A stretch of DNA of 9,035 nucleotides from Geminicoccaceae bacterium (GTDB taxonomy: Bacteria; Pseudomonadota; Alphaproteobacteria; Geminicoccales; Geminicoccaceae). Positions within the stretch are counted from its first letter, which is position 1, and each line of letters begins with the position of its first letter. The translations under genes were made by a program, and so were the position numbers. This document shows positions 1 through 9,035 of the stretch, piece after piece. The DNA lies in NCBI GenBank assembly GCA_030824835.1, contig JAPJRA010000103.1:1-9035 (forward strand), read 5' to 3'. The notes beneath the pieces were generated by a model. That model was not told the origin of the DNA, did no database searches, and saw only the letters and a list, made by a program, of their open reading frames with translations.

Positions 1-11
1 AGCCCGAAGCC

Positions 12-1723
<1,712 letters not shown>

Positions 1724-1724
<1 letters not shown>

Positions 1725-2029
1725 CAGAGTGCCCCCATGATCTTCTGGTTGAAGCCGAATACTTTGCGGCTGCCGCCGTACGCCACCAGCATCACCTCGC
1801 GCGACTGTCCGGGCTCGAAGCGCACCGCCGTGCCGGCGGGGATGTTCAGGCGCATGCCGCGGGCCTGCTCGCGGTCGAAAGCCAGCGCCTCGTTGGTCTC
1901 GAAGAAGTGGTAGTGCGAGCCGACCTGAATCGGCCGGTCGCCGGTGTTGGCGATGGTGAGGGTGACGGTCGGCCGACCGACATTGAGCTCGATGTCGCCG
2001 GCGGCGGGGAAGAGTTCACCGGGGATCAT
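1724..2029 (-). CDS. ureB: Urease subunit beta
   Basis: UreB is the small non-catalytic beta subunit of the three-polypeptide bacterial urease and packs against UreC. At 101 residues it matches the stand-alone family and begins with the usual MIPGE. Family motifs are HYHFFETN at 39-46, the segment around [18 protein letters not shown] at 58-75, and the C-terminal FGFNQKIMG. The start is supported by a GGAGG nine bases upstream on the minus strand. The stop overlaps the ureC start by one base. Its 5' side is unusual: instead of following ureA closely, it is separated from it by an oppositely oriented Uma2-family gene. ureBC must therefore be transcribed either by read-through from ureA or from a local promoter that I cannot identify with confidence. 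Confidence 0.97.
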
Positions 2030-2038
2030 GAATGGGTG

Positions 2039-2043
2039 CCTCC
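2039..2043 (-). promoter_or_regulatory. Ribosome binding site of ureB
   Basis: A GGAGG reads on the minus strand nine bases upstream of the ureB ATG. It supports the chosen start and shows that ureB can be initiated independently even though it is not adjacent to ureA. Confidence 0.7.
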
Positions 2044-2049
2044 GAGAAG

Positions 2050-2060
2050 TGCGTTACGCA
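2050..2060. repeat. 11-base palindrome in the divergent ureB/Uma2 spacer
   Basis: TGCGT-T-ACGCA is a perfect 5+5 inverted repeat around one central base. It lies between the divergent starts of ureB and the Uma2-family gene and overlaps the possible -35 of the latter. It could be a dimer-binding operator, but an inverted repeat this short can arise by chance. Confidence 0.35.
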
Positions 2061-2082
2061 TCGACCAAGACCGAGCTATATT
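2054..2082 (+). promoter_or_regulatory. Possible promoter of the Uma2-family gene
   Basis: TATATT at 2077-2082 resembles a sigma-70 -10 box and stands out in this GC-rich sequence. Seventeen bases upstream, TTACGC at 2054-2059 is a poor -35 match. Transcription would begin at about 2089, leaving a leader of about 20 bases that contains the GGAGG of the gene. This is inference from pattern and spacing only. Confidence 0.3.
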
Positions 2083-2099
2083 CGAGCACGTGTCGCGCT

Positions 2100-2104
2100 G
2101 GAGG
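2100..2104 (+). promoter_or_regulatory. Ribosome binding site deciding the Uma2 start
   Basis: GGAGG ends five bases before the ATG at 2110. This favours that start over the upstream in-frame ATG at 2032, whose extra 26 codons would overlap the ribosome site of ureB and show no family similarity. Confidence 0.65.
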
Positions 2105-2109
2105 CGCTG

Positions 2110-2652
2110 ATGGGTGAGCATGCTTTGCAGCTGATGACGGTGGACGAGTTTCTCGTCTGGGACGACGGAACGGACACGCGACATGAGCTGGCGGATGGCA
2201 CCATCCGAGCGATGTCGCCACCTGCCCTGCCGCACGGCACCATTGTCGCGAATGCCATCGCGACCGTTCATGCCGGCCTTCGCGCTCGTCGACCGTGCCG
2301 ACCGGTCGCCGAGGCTGGGATTCGTATCGGCGACGTCACGATGTGGCAGGCCGATATTGCCGTCACCTGCATCCCTCTGGGACGCGAAACTCTCGAGCCG
2401 ACATTGGTGGTCGAAGTTCTTTCGCCTACGACCCGTACCCATGACCTCGGGCAAAAGCTCAACGACTATAAATCGTTGCCCAGCGTGCAGGAGATCTGGA
2501 TGGCCGATAGCGAGCGTCGGTGGGTTCAGCTCTGGCGCCGCGACGGAGAGCAGTGGCTTGGACAGGACTTCGTAGGCAACGGGAGCTTCGAGAGCGGCGT
2601 GCTCGGTATGCCCGTCCAACTCGACGAGCTCTACGCCGACAGCGGGCTCTGA
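2110..2652 (+). CDS. Uma2-family (DUF820) PD-(D/E)XK nuclease-like protein
   Basis: This 180-residue protein has the pattern of the Uma2/DUF820 family, whose fold resembles restriction endonucleases of the PD-(D/E)XK class. In order it shows the N-terminal MTVDEFLVWDD, RHELADGTI with E26, ADIAV with D82, LVVEVLSPTT with E102, then K116 and Y120 (KLNDYKSLPSVQEIWMAD). D82, E102 and K116 are plausible metal-binding and catalytic positions, so the core looks intact. The biological role of the family is largely unknown. It is the only plus-strand gene here, sitting between ureA and ureB. It has its own GGAGG and a possible promoter, and it converges on ureA with 16 bases between the stops. Two 60-base stretches inside it count to 57-58% GC, against 67% for one sampled in ureC, which suggests later arrival. 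A link to urea metabolism is not supported by the sequence. Confidence 0.85.
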   Translation: MGEHALQLMTVDEFLVWDDGTDTRHELADGTIRAMSPPALPHGTIVANAIATVHAGLRARRPCRPVAEAGIRIGDVTMWQADIAVTCIPLGRETLEPTLVVEVLSPTTRTHDLGQKLNDYKSLPSVQEIWMADSERRWVQLWRRDGEQWLGQDFVGNGSFESGVLGMPVQLDELYADSGL

Positions 2653-2668
2653 CGACTCGGGCCACCTC

Positions 2669-2971
2669 TCACCGGATCGGCGCATGCACCGTCACCAGCT
2701 TGGTGCCGTCCGGAAACGTGGCCTCGACCTGGACCTCGTGGATCATCTCGGCGATGCCGTCCATCACCTGCTCGCGGGTCAGGACCTCCGCACCAGCCGC
2801 CATCAGCTCGGCCACCGAGCGGCCATCGCGGGCGCCCTCGACGACGAAGTCGGAGATCAGGGCGATGGCCTCCGGATGGTTGAGCTTGACGCCGCGCTCC
2901 AGCCGCCGACGCGCCACCTGGGCCGCCATGGCGATCAAGAGCTTGTCCTTCTCGCGGGGAGTCAGGTGCAT
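2669..2971 (-). CDS. ureA: Urease subunit gamma
   Basis: UreA is the smallest structural subunit of the heterotrimeric urease and forms the outer scaffold with UreB and UreC. The protein has exactly 100 residues, typical for the family. It shows the [13 protein letters not shown] start, [21 protein letters not shown] at 30-50, the [11 protein letters not shown] helix and the C-terminal [18 protein letters not shown]. It begins nine bases after the ureD stop, and a GAGG lies seven bases upstream of the ATG, so it belongs to the same transcript as ureD and urtE. Its 3' end faces the Uma2-family gene, with no evident terminator in the 16 bases between the stops. Confidence 0.97.
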   Translation of the reverse strand: MHLTPREKDKLLIAMAAQVARRRLERGVKLNHPEAIALISDFVVEGARDGRSVAELMAAGAEVLTREQVMDGIAEMIHEVQVEATFPDGTKLVTVHAPIR

Positions 2972-2980
2972 GGGGTTCCC

Positions 2981-3847
2981 TCAGACGTGCCAGAGCCGTG
3001 GCAGCATGGGCGGCAGCCCGGCAGCGGCCGCGCGAAAGCGACACCAGAACAACGCGAAAGCACGCCGCAGCGCAAGGGCCTCGGCGGCCAGAAAACGGGC
3101 TACCAGGAGCCCGTTGACCAGCGTGGCGCCGGCTCGCACCCCGGCAGCCTCGAGCCACTCGCGGGCGCGGTCGAGCAGACCGGCAGCGTCGGGGGCGGCA
3201 TAGACGAACGTCGCCGCAGCCCGCGCACCACCTAGCCCCGCCGCAGCGCCCAGCACCGAACCGTAGGCGCCGTCCAGACGGAAGCTGTCCTGCCACTGCA
3301 GCTCGCCGTCGCGGCGCACCTCGATCCGATCCAGCAGGAATCCGGCCCCGATATCCTCGCCCGACGCCTGCCGGCCGAAGACCAGAACCTCGCCCAGCAT
3401 GGCCCGTGCGTCACCCGCCAGATCGATCCGCAGGGTACGCCGCAACCGGGCCCGCTCGAACAGGATCGTCTCCTGCGGGCACCATTCCAGCCAGCCGCCT
3501 TGCCCCACCTTCAGCTGCGTGCGCACGCGACAGTCTGGCCCGGTCGAGCGGTAGACCTTCTCGGCAGCCTGGCTGGTGACGAGCACGGCCGCGCCCGGCC
3601 CGACGTCGACCGCGATCGACGCACTGTCGCCAGCCACCAGCCCGCCGCCGACATTGACCAGGGCCGCCACCGGCAGATCCCCGGCCTCGTGGTGTGGGAA
3701 CAGGGCGCGCAACGGCGTGCGCTGGTAGAGGCCGGTCAGCCGGGTCCGGCCATCGCGGCGGGCGAAGGCCACCCTTACCGCCGCCGCGCGCTGATCGACG
3801 CCACCCGGTATTGCCGATGCCTCAAACGGTGAGATAGCGTCGTACAT
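2981..3847 (-). CDS. ureD: Urease accessory protein UreD
   Basis: UreD (also called UreH) is the scaffold that binds apo-urease and, with UreF and UreG, delivers nickel and CO2 to the active site. Family landmarks in the 288-residue product are the segment VRVAFARRDGRTRLTGLYQR (24-43), VNVGGGLVAGD (65-75), EKVYRS (96-101), WLEWCPQETILFERA (119-133), EVLVFGRQASGE (153-164) and the C-terminal LPRLWHV. The frame is open to 4171, but the upstream part is the urtE gene read in another frame. I chose the ATG at 3845-3847, which gives MYDAISPFE, as the last ATG before the conserved region. That start lies inside urtE, giving a 26-base overlap. No strong ribosome site precedes it, so translation probably depends on ribosomes finishing urtE. 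The start is less certain than the identity. Confidence 0.93.
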   Translation of the reverse strand: MYDAISPFEASAIPGGVDQRAAAVRVAFARRDGRTRLTGLYQRTPLRALFPHHEAGDLPVAALVNVGGGLVAGDSASIAVDVGPGAAVLVTSQAAEKVYRSTGPDCRVRTQLKVGQGGWLEWCPQETILFERARLRRTLRIDLAGDARAMLGEVLVFGRQASGEDIGAGFLLDRIEVRRDGELQWQDSFRLDGAYGSVLGAAAGLGGARAAATFVYAAPDAAGLLDRAREWLEAAGVRAGATLVNGLLVARFLAAEALALRRAFALFWCRFRAAAAGLPPMLPRLWHV

Positions 3848-4517
3848 CCGCATCATCGAGCTGGTCGGGCTTGCCGGACAACACCACCTGGCCCCGGTCC
3901 AGCACCGCCAGCCGATCGGCCAGCGCCTTGGCGAAGTCCAGATACTGCTCGACCAGCACAATGGCCATCTGGCCCTGGCTGCGCAACAGCTCGAGCACGC
4001 GGCCGATATCCTTGATGATCGACGGCTGGATGCCCTCGGTGGGCTCATCCAGCACCAGGAGCTTCGGACGCATGATGAGCGCCCGGCCGATCGCCAGCTG
4101 CTGCTGCTGGCCGCCGGACAGATCGCCGCCCCGCCGGCGCAACATCGTCTTGAGGATCGGGAACAGCTCAAAGATGTGGTCGGGAATGTGGCGCTCGCTG
4201 CGCGGCACCGCGCCGAAGCCCGTCTTGAGATTCTCCTCGACGGTGAGCAGCGGGAATATCTCGCGGCCCTGCGGCACGATGGCGATGCCGCGCCTCGCGC
4301 GCTCGACCGTGGACAGCCCGGTGATGTCCTGCCCGTCCCACAGGATCTTGCCGGCCGATGTCCTCACCTGACCGACGATGGCACGCAGCGTGCTGGTCTT
4401 GCCGACGCCGTTGCGCCCCAGGACGCAGGTGATCTCACCCGTGACGGCCTCCAGCGAGACGCCCCAGAGGGCTTGGCTGGCGCCGTAGTGGAGGTCGATG
4501 CCTTGAACCTGCAGCAT
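3822..4517 (-). CDS. urtE: Urea ABC transporter ATP-binding protein UrtE
   Basis: UrtE is one of the two cytoplasmic ATPases powering the UrtABCDE urea importer, related to LivF. The 231-residue protein has Walker A GRNGVGKT at 34-41, Q-loop Q83 (VPQGREIFP), signature LSGGQ at 133-137, Walker B LLVLDEP at 153-159, and the following TEGIQPSI characteristic of UrtE. The switch position after Walker B is VEQ rather than a histidine, as is usual in LivF-like proteins. It starts two bases after the urtD stop with only a weak G-rich ribosome site, and its end overlaps ureD. Confidence 0.96.
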   Translation of the reverse strand: MLQVQGIDLHYGASQALWGVSLEAVTGEITCVLGRNGVGKTSTLRAIVGQVRTSAGKILWDGQDITGLSTVERARRGIAIVPQGREIFPLLTVEENLKTGFGAVPRSERHIPDHIFELFPILKTMLRRRGGDLSGGQQQQLAIGRALIMRPKLLVLDEPTEGIQPSIIKDIGRVLELLRSQGQMAIVLVEQYLDFAKALADRLAVLDRGQVVLSGKPDQLDDADVRRYLTV

Positions 4518-4519
4518 GC

Positions 4520-5292
<773 letters not shown>

Positions 5293-5296
<4 letters not shown>

Positions 5297-6423
5297 GGCT
5301 TGGCTCCTTCGCCGACCGGCAGCGCCCGCGTGGCCGCCGACGTGTCAGGCCGTCGACGGCGCAGAGACATCAGCAGCCCGGCAATGCCCTTGGGCAAAAA
5401 CAGCGTGGTGGCGATGAACAGGGCGCCCAGCGCGTAGAGCCAGATCTCGGGAAAGGCGCCGGTCAGCCAGGACTTGATCGCGTTGACGCCGAGGCCGCCC
5501 ACGATCGCGCCCCAGAGCGTGCCGCGGCCACCGAAGGCCACCCAGATCACGGCCTCGATCGAGTTGGCCGGGGCGAACTCGCCGGGGTTGATGATACCCA
5601 CCTGTGGCACGTAGAGAGCACCGCCGATGCCGGCGAGCACGGCCGAGAAGGTCCAGACGAACAGCTTGAAGTGCTCGACGCGGTAGCCGCAGAACCGGGT
5701 CCGGCTCTCGGCATCACGGATCGAGACCAGGACCTTGCCCAGACGCGACGTCACGATGTAGCCGCAGGCGAGATAGGCCAGCGCCAGCATGATCGCCGAC
5801 GCCGCGAACAGCGAGGAGCGCGTCGAGTCGGCCTGGATGTCGAAGCCGAGGATGTCCTTAAAGTCGGTCAGGCCGTTATTGCCGCCGAAGCCCATGTCGT
5901 TGCGGAAGAAAGCCAGCAGGAGCGCGAAGGTCATCGCCTGGGTGATGATCGACAGATAGACGCCGGTGACGCGGCTGCGGAACGCGAACCAGCCGAACAC
6001 GAAGGCCAGCGCCGCCGGGACCAGGACCACCATCAGCATGGCGAACCAGAACATGTCGAAGCCGTGCCAGTACCAGGGCAGCTCCTGCCAGTTAAGGAAC
6101 ACCATGAAGTCCGGCAGGTCCGGGTTGGCGTAGACGCCGCGGGTGCCGATCTGGCGCATCAGGTACATGCCCATGGCGTAGCCGCCGAGGGCGAAGAAGG
6201 CGCCGTGACCCAGGCTGAGAATACCGCAATAGCCCCAGACCAGATCGAGGCTCAGCGCCAGGATCGCAAAGCACAGATACTTGCCGACCAGGCTCACCAC
6301 ATAGGTCGGCACATGCCAGGCACTCGACGGGTCGGTGGCCAGGTTGAGCACCGGCACGAGAATGGCCACCGCCAGCAGCAGCGGCACCACGATCCACGTC
6401 GCGGCAGGGAACGATTTGAGCAT
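5293..6423 (-). CDS. urtC: Urea ABC transporter permease UrtC
   Basis: UrtC is an inner-membrane subunit of the urea importer, related to LivM, and pairs with UrtB to form the channel. The 376-residue protein is very hydrophobic. It has an N-terminal segment at about 10-28 and further spans at about 42-62, 67-90, 124-145, 155-173, 206-225, 254-271, 288-312 and 325-352. Motifs include WGYCGILSLGHGAFFALGGY (63-82), GGNNGLTDFKDILGF (180-194), the cytoplasmic EAA-like loop around VSIRDAESRTRFCGY (233-247), and FGGRGTLWGAIVGG (297-310). The short basic tail (LRRRRP) is probably cytoplasmic. It starts four bases after the urtB stop, with GGAGAG inside the end of urtB at good spacing, and its stop overlaps the urtD start. 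Confidence 0.96.
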
Positions 6424-6427
6424 CTAA

Positions 6428-8023
6428 TCAGCTCTCCACCGCGCGGCCCTTGAGGGCGAACAGCCCACGCGGTCGCTTCTGGATGAACAGGATGATGGCG
6501 ACCAGGACGAGGATCTTGGCCAGCACCGCTCCGACCGTGGGCTCGAGCAGCTTGTTGACGATGCCCAGCGTGAAGGCCCCGGTGAAGGTGCCCCACAGAT
6601 TGCCGACGCCGCCGAACACCACGACCATGAAGCTGTCGATGATGTAGCTCTGGCCGAGATTGGGGCTGACATTGTCGATCTGCGACAGCGCCACGCCGGC
6701 GATGCCGGCCACGCCCGAGCCCAGGCCGAAGGTCATGGCGTCGACCCAGCTGGTGCGGATGCCCATGGCCGCCGCCATCCGCCGGTTCTGGGTGACCGCG
6801 CGCATCTCCAGGCCGAAGCGGGTCAGGCGGATCACGGCCAGGAGTGCCGCGAAGACGACGAGGCAGAAGATGACGATGATCAGCCGGCTCTCGGTGATCG
6901 TGAAGCCGAAGCCCAGATCGAAGGACCCGCTCATCCAGGTCGGCGTCGAGACCTGCCGGTTGTTCGGGCCGAAGATGCTGCGCACCAGCTGCTGCAGGAT
7001 CAAGGAGACGCCCCAGGTGGCGAGCAGGGTCTCGAGCGGGCGGCCGTAGAGCAGTCTGATTACGCTGCGCTCGATCATCACGCCCATGGCACCGGAGACG
7101 AGGAACGCCAACGGTATGGCCACCGGCAGCGACCATTCGAGGCCGGCCGGAAAACTGGTGCGGCAGAACTCCTGGATGACGAAGGTCGTGTAGGCGCCGA
7201 GCATGACCATCTCGCCGTGCGCCATGTTGATGACGCCCATCACGCCGAACGTGATGGCAAGGCCGATCGCCGCGAGTAGCAGGACCGAGCCCAGGCTGAT
7301 GCCGTAGACGACGTTCTGGGCGGCGGCGATCAGCTTGAGGCGGCTCTCGATGGCCGCGATCTCGTCGGCAGCCGCACTGCGCCCGGCATCGGGCGTGGAT
7401 GCCGGGAGCGAGGCCAGTATGCCCAGCGCTTCCTGGTCGCCGCGCGTGCCGAGCAGGGCCACGGCCTCGAGCTGATCGGCCGCGGCGGCGTCGGCCTGGC
7501 CCAGCACGATGGCGGCCCGAGCCTGCGCCAGGGCAAGCTTGATGCTCTCGTCCTGCTCCTGCGCCAGCGCCTGCTCCAGGACGGGGAGAATGCTGGCCTC
7601 GCGTGAGCGGAGCACGGCTTGGGCTGCTTCCTGCCGCTTGACCGGATCCGAGCTCAGCAGCGTGAGCCCGCCCATGGCGGCCTCGACGGCGCGCCTGATG
7701 CGGTTGTTGACCCGCACCGGCTTGAGGCCGGCCGCCGTCATCTCGGTCGGGGCCGGGTCGCCGGTGGCGGCGTCGATCAGGCTGCCGTCGGCCGCCTTGA
7801 TGTAGGCGTGCTTGTCGGCAGCCAGCAGCAGCCTGCCGTCGGTCAGCGCCTGCAGCACGGGCAGCGCCCGGGCATCACCACTGGTGGCCAAGCCATTGAT
7901 GCCGGCCTCGATGTCGTCGAACTTGGTCGACGCGAACTTGGCCAGCAGATCGTCGGTCGACTGGGCGGAAGCGCCTGCCATAGGACCCAGCAGACACAGA
8001 AGCATGGCAACGACGAGGCGCAT
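6428..8023 (-). CDS. urtB: Urea ABC transporter permease UrtB
   Basis: UrtB is the LivH-like membrane subunit of the urea importer. Starting at the ATG at 8021-8023 the product has 531 residues. It begins with a signal-peptide-like segment (MRLVVAMLLCLLGPMAGASAQ) and a soluble, helical N-terminal domain (about 21-225) with HEAT-like stretches such as ARALPVLQAL and EASILPVLEQAL. The permease domain follows, with GVINMAHGEMVMLGAY (263-278), an EAA-like loop near MRAVTQNRRMAAAMGI and FGGVGNLWGTFTGA (470-483). This N-terminal extension is typical of UrtB and distinguishes it from ordinary LivH. An upstream in-frame GTG at 8071 is less likely, because it falls inside a hairpin and its codons precede the signal peptide. 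The ribosome site is weak (GAGA). The gene is separated from urtA by 97 bases. Confidence 0.95.
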   Translation of the reverse strand: MRLVVAMLLCLLGPMAGASAQSTDDLLAKFASTKFDDIEAGINGLATSGDARALPVLQALTDGRLLLAADKHAYIKAADGSLIDAATGDPAPTEMTAAGLKPVRVNNRIRRAVEAAMGGLTLLSSDPVKRQEAAQAVLRSREASILPVLEQALAQEQDESIKLALAQARAAIVLGQADAAAADQLEAVALLGTRGDQEALGILASLPASTPDAGRSAAADEIAAIESRLKLIAAAQNVVYGISLGSVLLLAAIGLAITFGVMGVINMAHGEMVMLGAYTTFVIQEFCRTSFPAGLEWSLPVAIPLAFLVSGAMGVMIERSVIRLLYGRPLETLLATWGVSLILQQLVRSIFGPNNRQVSTPTWMSGSFDLGFGFTITESRLIIVIFCLVVFAALLAVIRLTRFGLEMRAVTQNRRMAAAMGIRTSWVDAMTFGLGSGVAGIAGVALSQIDNVSPNLGQSYIIDSFMVVVFGGVGNLWGTFTGAFTLGIVNKLLEPTVGAVLAKILVLVAIILFIQKRPRGLFALKGRAVES

Positions 8024-8048
8024 GGCGGGTATCTCGTACAGACAATGG

Positions 8049-8086
8049 CTGCCGGAGGCGGCTGGGAGCACGGCCGCCTCCGGCAG
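8049..8086 (-). promoter_or_regulatory. Strong hairpin between urtA and urtB
   Basis: A perfect 14-bp inverted repeat has arms at 8049-8062 and 8073-8086 around a 10-base loop, with 12 of 14 pairs G-C. It lies 27 bases after the urtA stop codon and 25 bases before the urtB start. No U-run follows it on the minus strand (the next bases are CCATTGT), so it is not a classic intrinsic terminator. It may protect the urtA message from 3' degradation or partly attenuate transcription, keeping the binding protein more abundant than the membrane subunits. That role is inference; the pairing is seen directly. Confidence 0.7.
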
Positions 8087-8113
8087 GGGGTTCAGCAGGT
8101 GGACGCGGGCGCG

Positions 8114-9035
8114 CTAGCTGCCGCCGCTACCGCCGCACTTGCCGGTCTTGACATTGAAGTTGCCGCACGACATCGGCGCGCGCCAATCGGAGATCAGGTC
8201 CTTGGAGCCTTCCAGGTAGTCCGACCACTCGTCGCCCGGGACCAGGCCCGAGGTCTCGAAGACGGTGTTGAACTGGCCGTCGTCCTGGATCTCGCCGATC
8301 AGCACCGGCTTGGTGATGTGGTGATTGGGCATCATCGCCGAGAAGCCGCCGGTCAGGTTCGGCACGGCCACGCCGATCATGGCGTCGATCACGGCCGACG
8401 GGTCGGTGGTGCCGGCCTTCTCGACCGCCTTCACCCACATGTTGAAGCCGATATAGTGCGCCTCCATCGGGTCGTTGGTGACGCGCTTGTCGTTCTTGAT
8501 GAACTTGTGCCAGCTCTCGATGAACTCGGCGTTCTCAGGCGTGTCGACGCTCATGAAGTAGTTCCACGCCGCCAAGTGCCCGAGCAGCGGCGTCGTGTCG
8601 AGGCCAGCCAGCTCTTCCTCGCCGACCGAGAACGCCACCACCGGGATGTCGGTGGCCTTGACCCCCTGGCTGCCCAGCTCCTTGTAGAACGGCACGTTGG
8701 CGTCGCCGTTGATGGTCGAGACCACGGCCGTCTTCTTGCCGGCCGAGCCGAACGCCTTGATGTCGGCCACGATCGTCTGCCAGTCGGAATGACCGAACGG
8801 CGTGTAGTTGATCATGATGTCCTCGGACGTGACGCCCTTCTGCTTCAGGTACGCCTCGAGGATCTTGTTGGTGGTGCGCGGGTAGACATAGTCGGTCCCG
8901 GCCAGCACCCAGCGCTCGACGCCTTCCTCGTTCATCAGGTAGTCGACGGCCGGGATCGCCTGCTGGTTCGGGGCGGCGCCGGTGTAGAAGACGTTGCGCT
9001 GGCTCTCCTGGCCCTCGTACTGCACCGGGTAGAAC
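8114..9035 (-). CDS. urtA: Urea ABC transporter substrate-binding protein UrtA (5' end missing)
   Basis: UrtA is the periplasmic protein that captures urea and delivers it to UrtBC. Only the C-terminal 306 residues are in the window, beginning FYPVQYEGQE. The signal peptide and roughly the first hundred residues lie beyond the right edge. Family features include NVFYTGAAPNQQAIPAVDYL, GTDYVYPRTTNKILEAYL, YTPFGHSDWQTIVADIKAF, the segment around HLAAWNYFMSVDTPENAEF, and NLTGGFSAMMPNHHITKPV. The C-terminus has two cysteines (SCGNFNVKTGKC), possibly a disulfide in the periplasm, then a short Gly/Ser tail. It ends with TAG and is followed by a strong hairpin before urtB. As the first gene of the cluster, its promoter is outside the window. 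Confidence 0.95.
   Translation of the reverse strand, partial: FYPVQYEGQESQRNVFYTGAAPNQQAIPAVDYLMNEEGVERWVLAGTDYVYPRTTNKILEAYLKQKGVTSEDIMINYTPFGHSDWQTIVADIKAFGSAGKKTAVVSTINGDANVPFYKELGSQGVKATDIPVVAFSVGEEELAGLDTTPLLGHLAAWNYFMSVDTPENAEFIESWHKFIKNDKRVTNDPMEAHYIGFNMWVKAVEKAGTTDPSAVIDAMIGVAVPNLTGGFSAMMPNHHITKPVLIGEIQDDGQFNTVFETSGLVPGDEWSDYLEGSKDLISDWRAPMSCGNFNVKTGKCGGSGGS

Noticed and set aside
2032..2109. An upstream ATG start for the Uma2 gene
   Set aside because: The extra 26 codons cover the divergent regulatory spacer and lack family similarity, whereas the ATG at 2110 has a well-spaced GGAGG.
3848..4171. An upstream extension of ureD by 108 residues
   Set aside because: This segment is urtE read in another frame. 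The translation is Ser/Arg/Cys-rich without UreD similarity, and the ATG at 3845-3847 gives a normal-length UreD.
8024..8071. A GTG start adding 16 residues to UrtB
   Set aside because: The GTG lies in the loop and arm of the urtA-urtB hairpin, and the ATG at 8021-8023 directly precedes a signal peptide.
8049..8086. Intrinsic transcription terminator after urtA
   Set aside because: The hairpin lacks the downstream U-run and lies inside an otherwise co-transcribed gene set, so I annotate it as a regulatory or stabilising hairpin.

Overview
The window is GC-rich and almost fully coding. It carries a urea uptake and urea hydrolysis cluster read from right to left on the minus strand. In transcription order the genes are urtA (5' end outside the window), urtB, urtC, urtD, urtE, ureD, ureA, ureB and ureC. 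The urtABCDE genes joined to ureDABC, the separate small UreA and UreB subunits and the strong G/C third-position bias suggest an alphaproteobacterium, perhaps of the Rhizobiales or Rhodospirillales. I do not claim a genus.

Right part (about 3822-9035): a five-gene ABC importer of the branched-chain amino acid transporter superfamily. UrtA is the periplasmic urea-binding protein, UrtB and UrtC are the membrane subunits, and UrtD and UrtE are the two ATPases. Genes are spaced by 4-base overlaps or gaps of only 2-4 bases. The exception is the 97-base space between urtA and the urtB start, counted with the urtA stop codon, which holds a perfect 14-bp hairpin.

Left part (12-3847): ureD (nickel-insertion chaperone) overlaps the end of urtE by 26 bases, followed by ureA, ureB and ureC. 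UreC keeps every nickel ligand and catalytic residue I could check. ureE, ureF and ureG are not in the window and may lie beyond its left edge.

The one departure from a standard cluster lies at about 2030-2668. Here ureA and ureB, normally adjacent, are separated by a plus-strand gene for a Uma2-family (DUF820) predicted PD-(D/E)XK nuclease-like protein. It has its own ribosome site, a possible promoter and lower GC than its neighbours. The opposite strand of this gene is also open from the end of ureA into the start of ureB.

Together the main genes would import urea at low concentration, hydrolyse it to ammonia and carbonic acid in the cytoplasm, and so supply nitrogen. Apart from the Uma2 insertion and a few local sequence structures, the region is conventional. 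I see no sign of a wholly new system, mobile element, CRISPR array or RNA gene.
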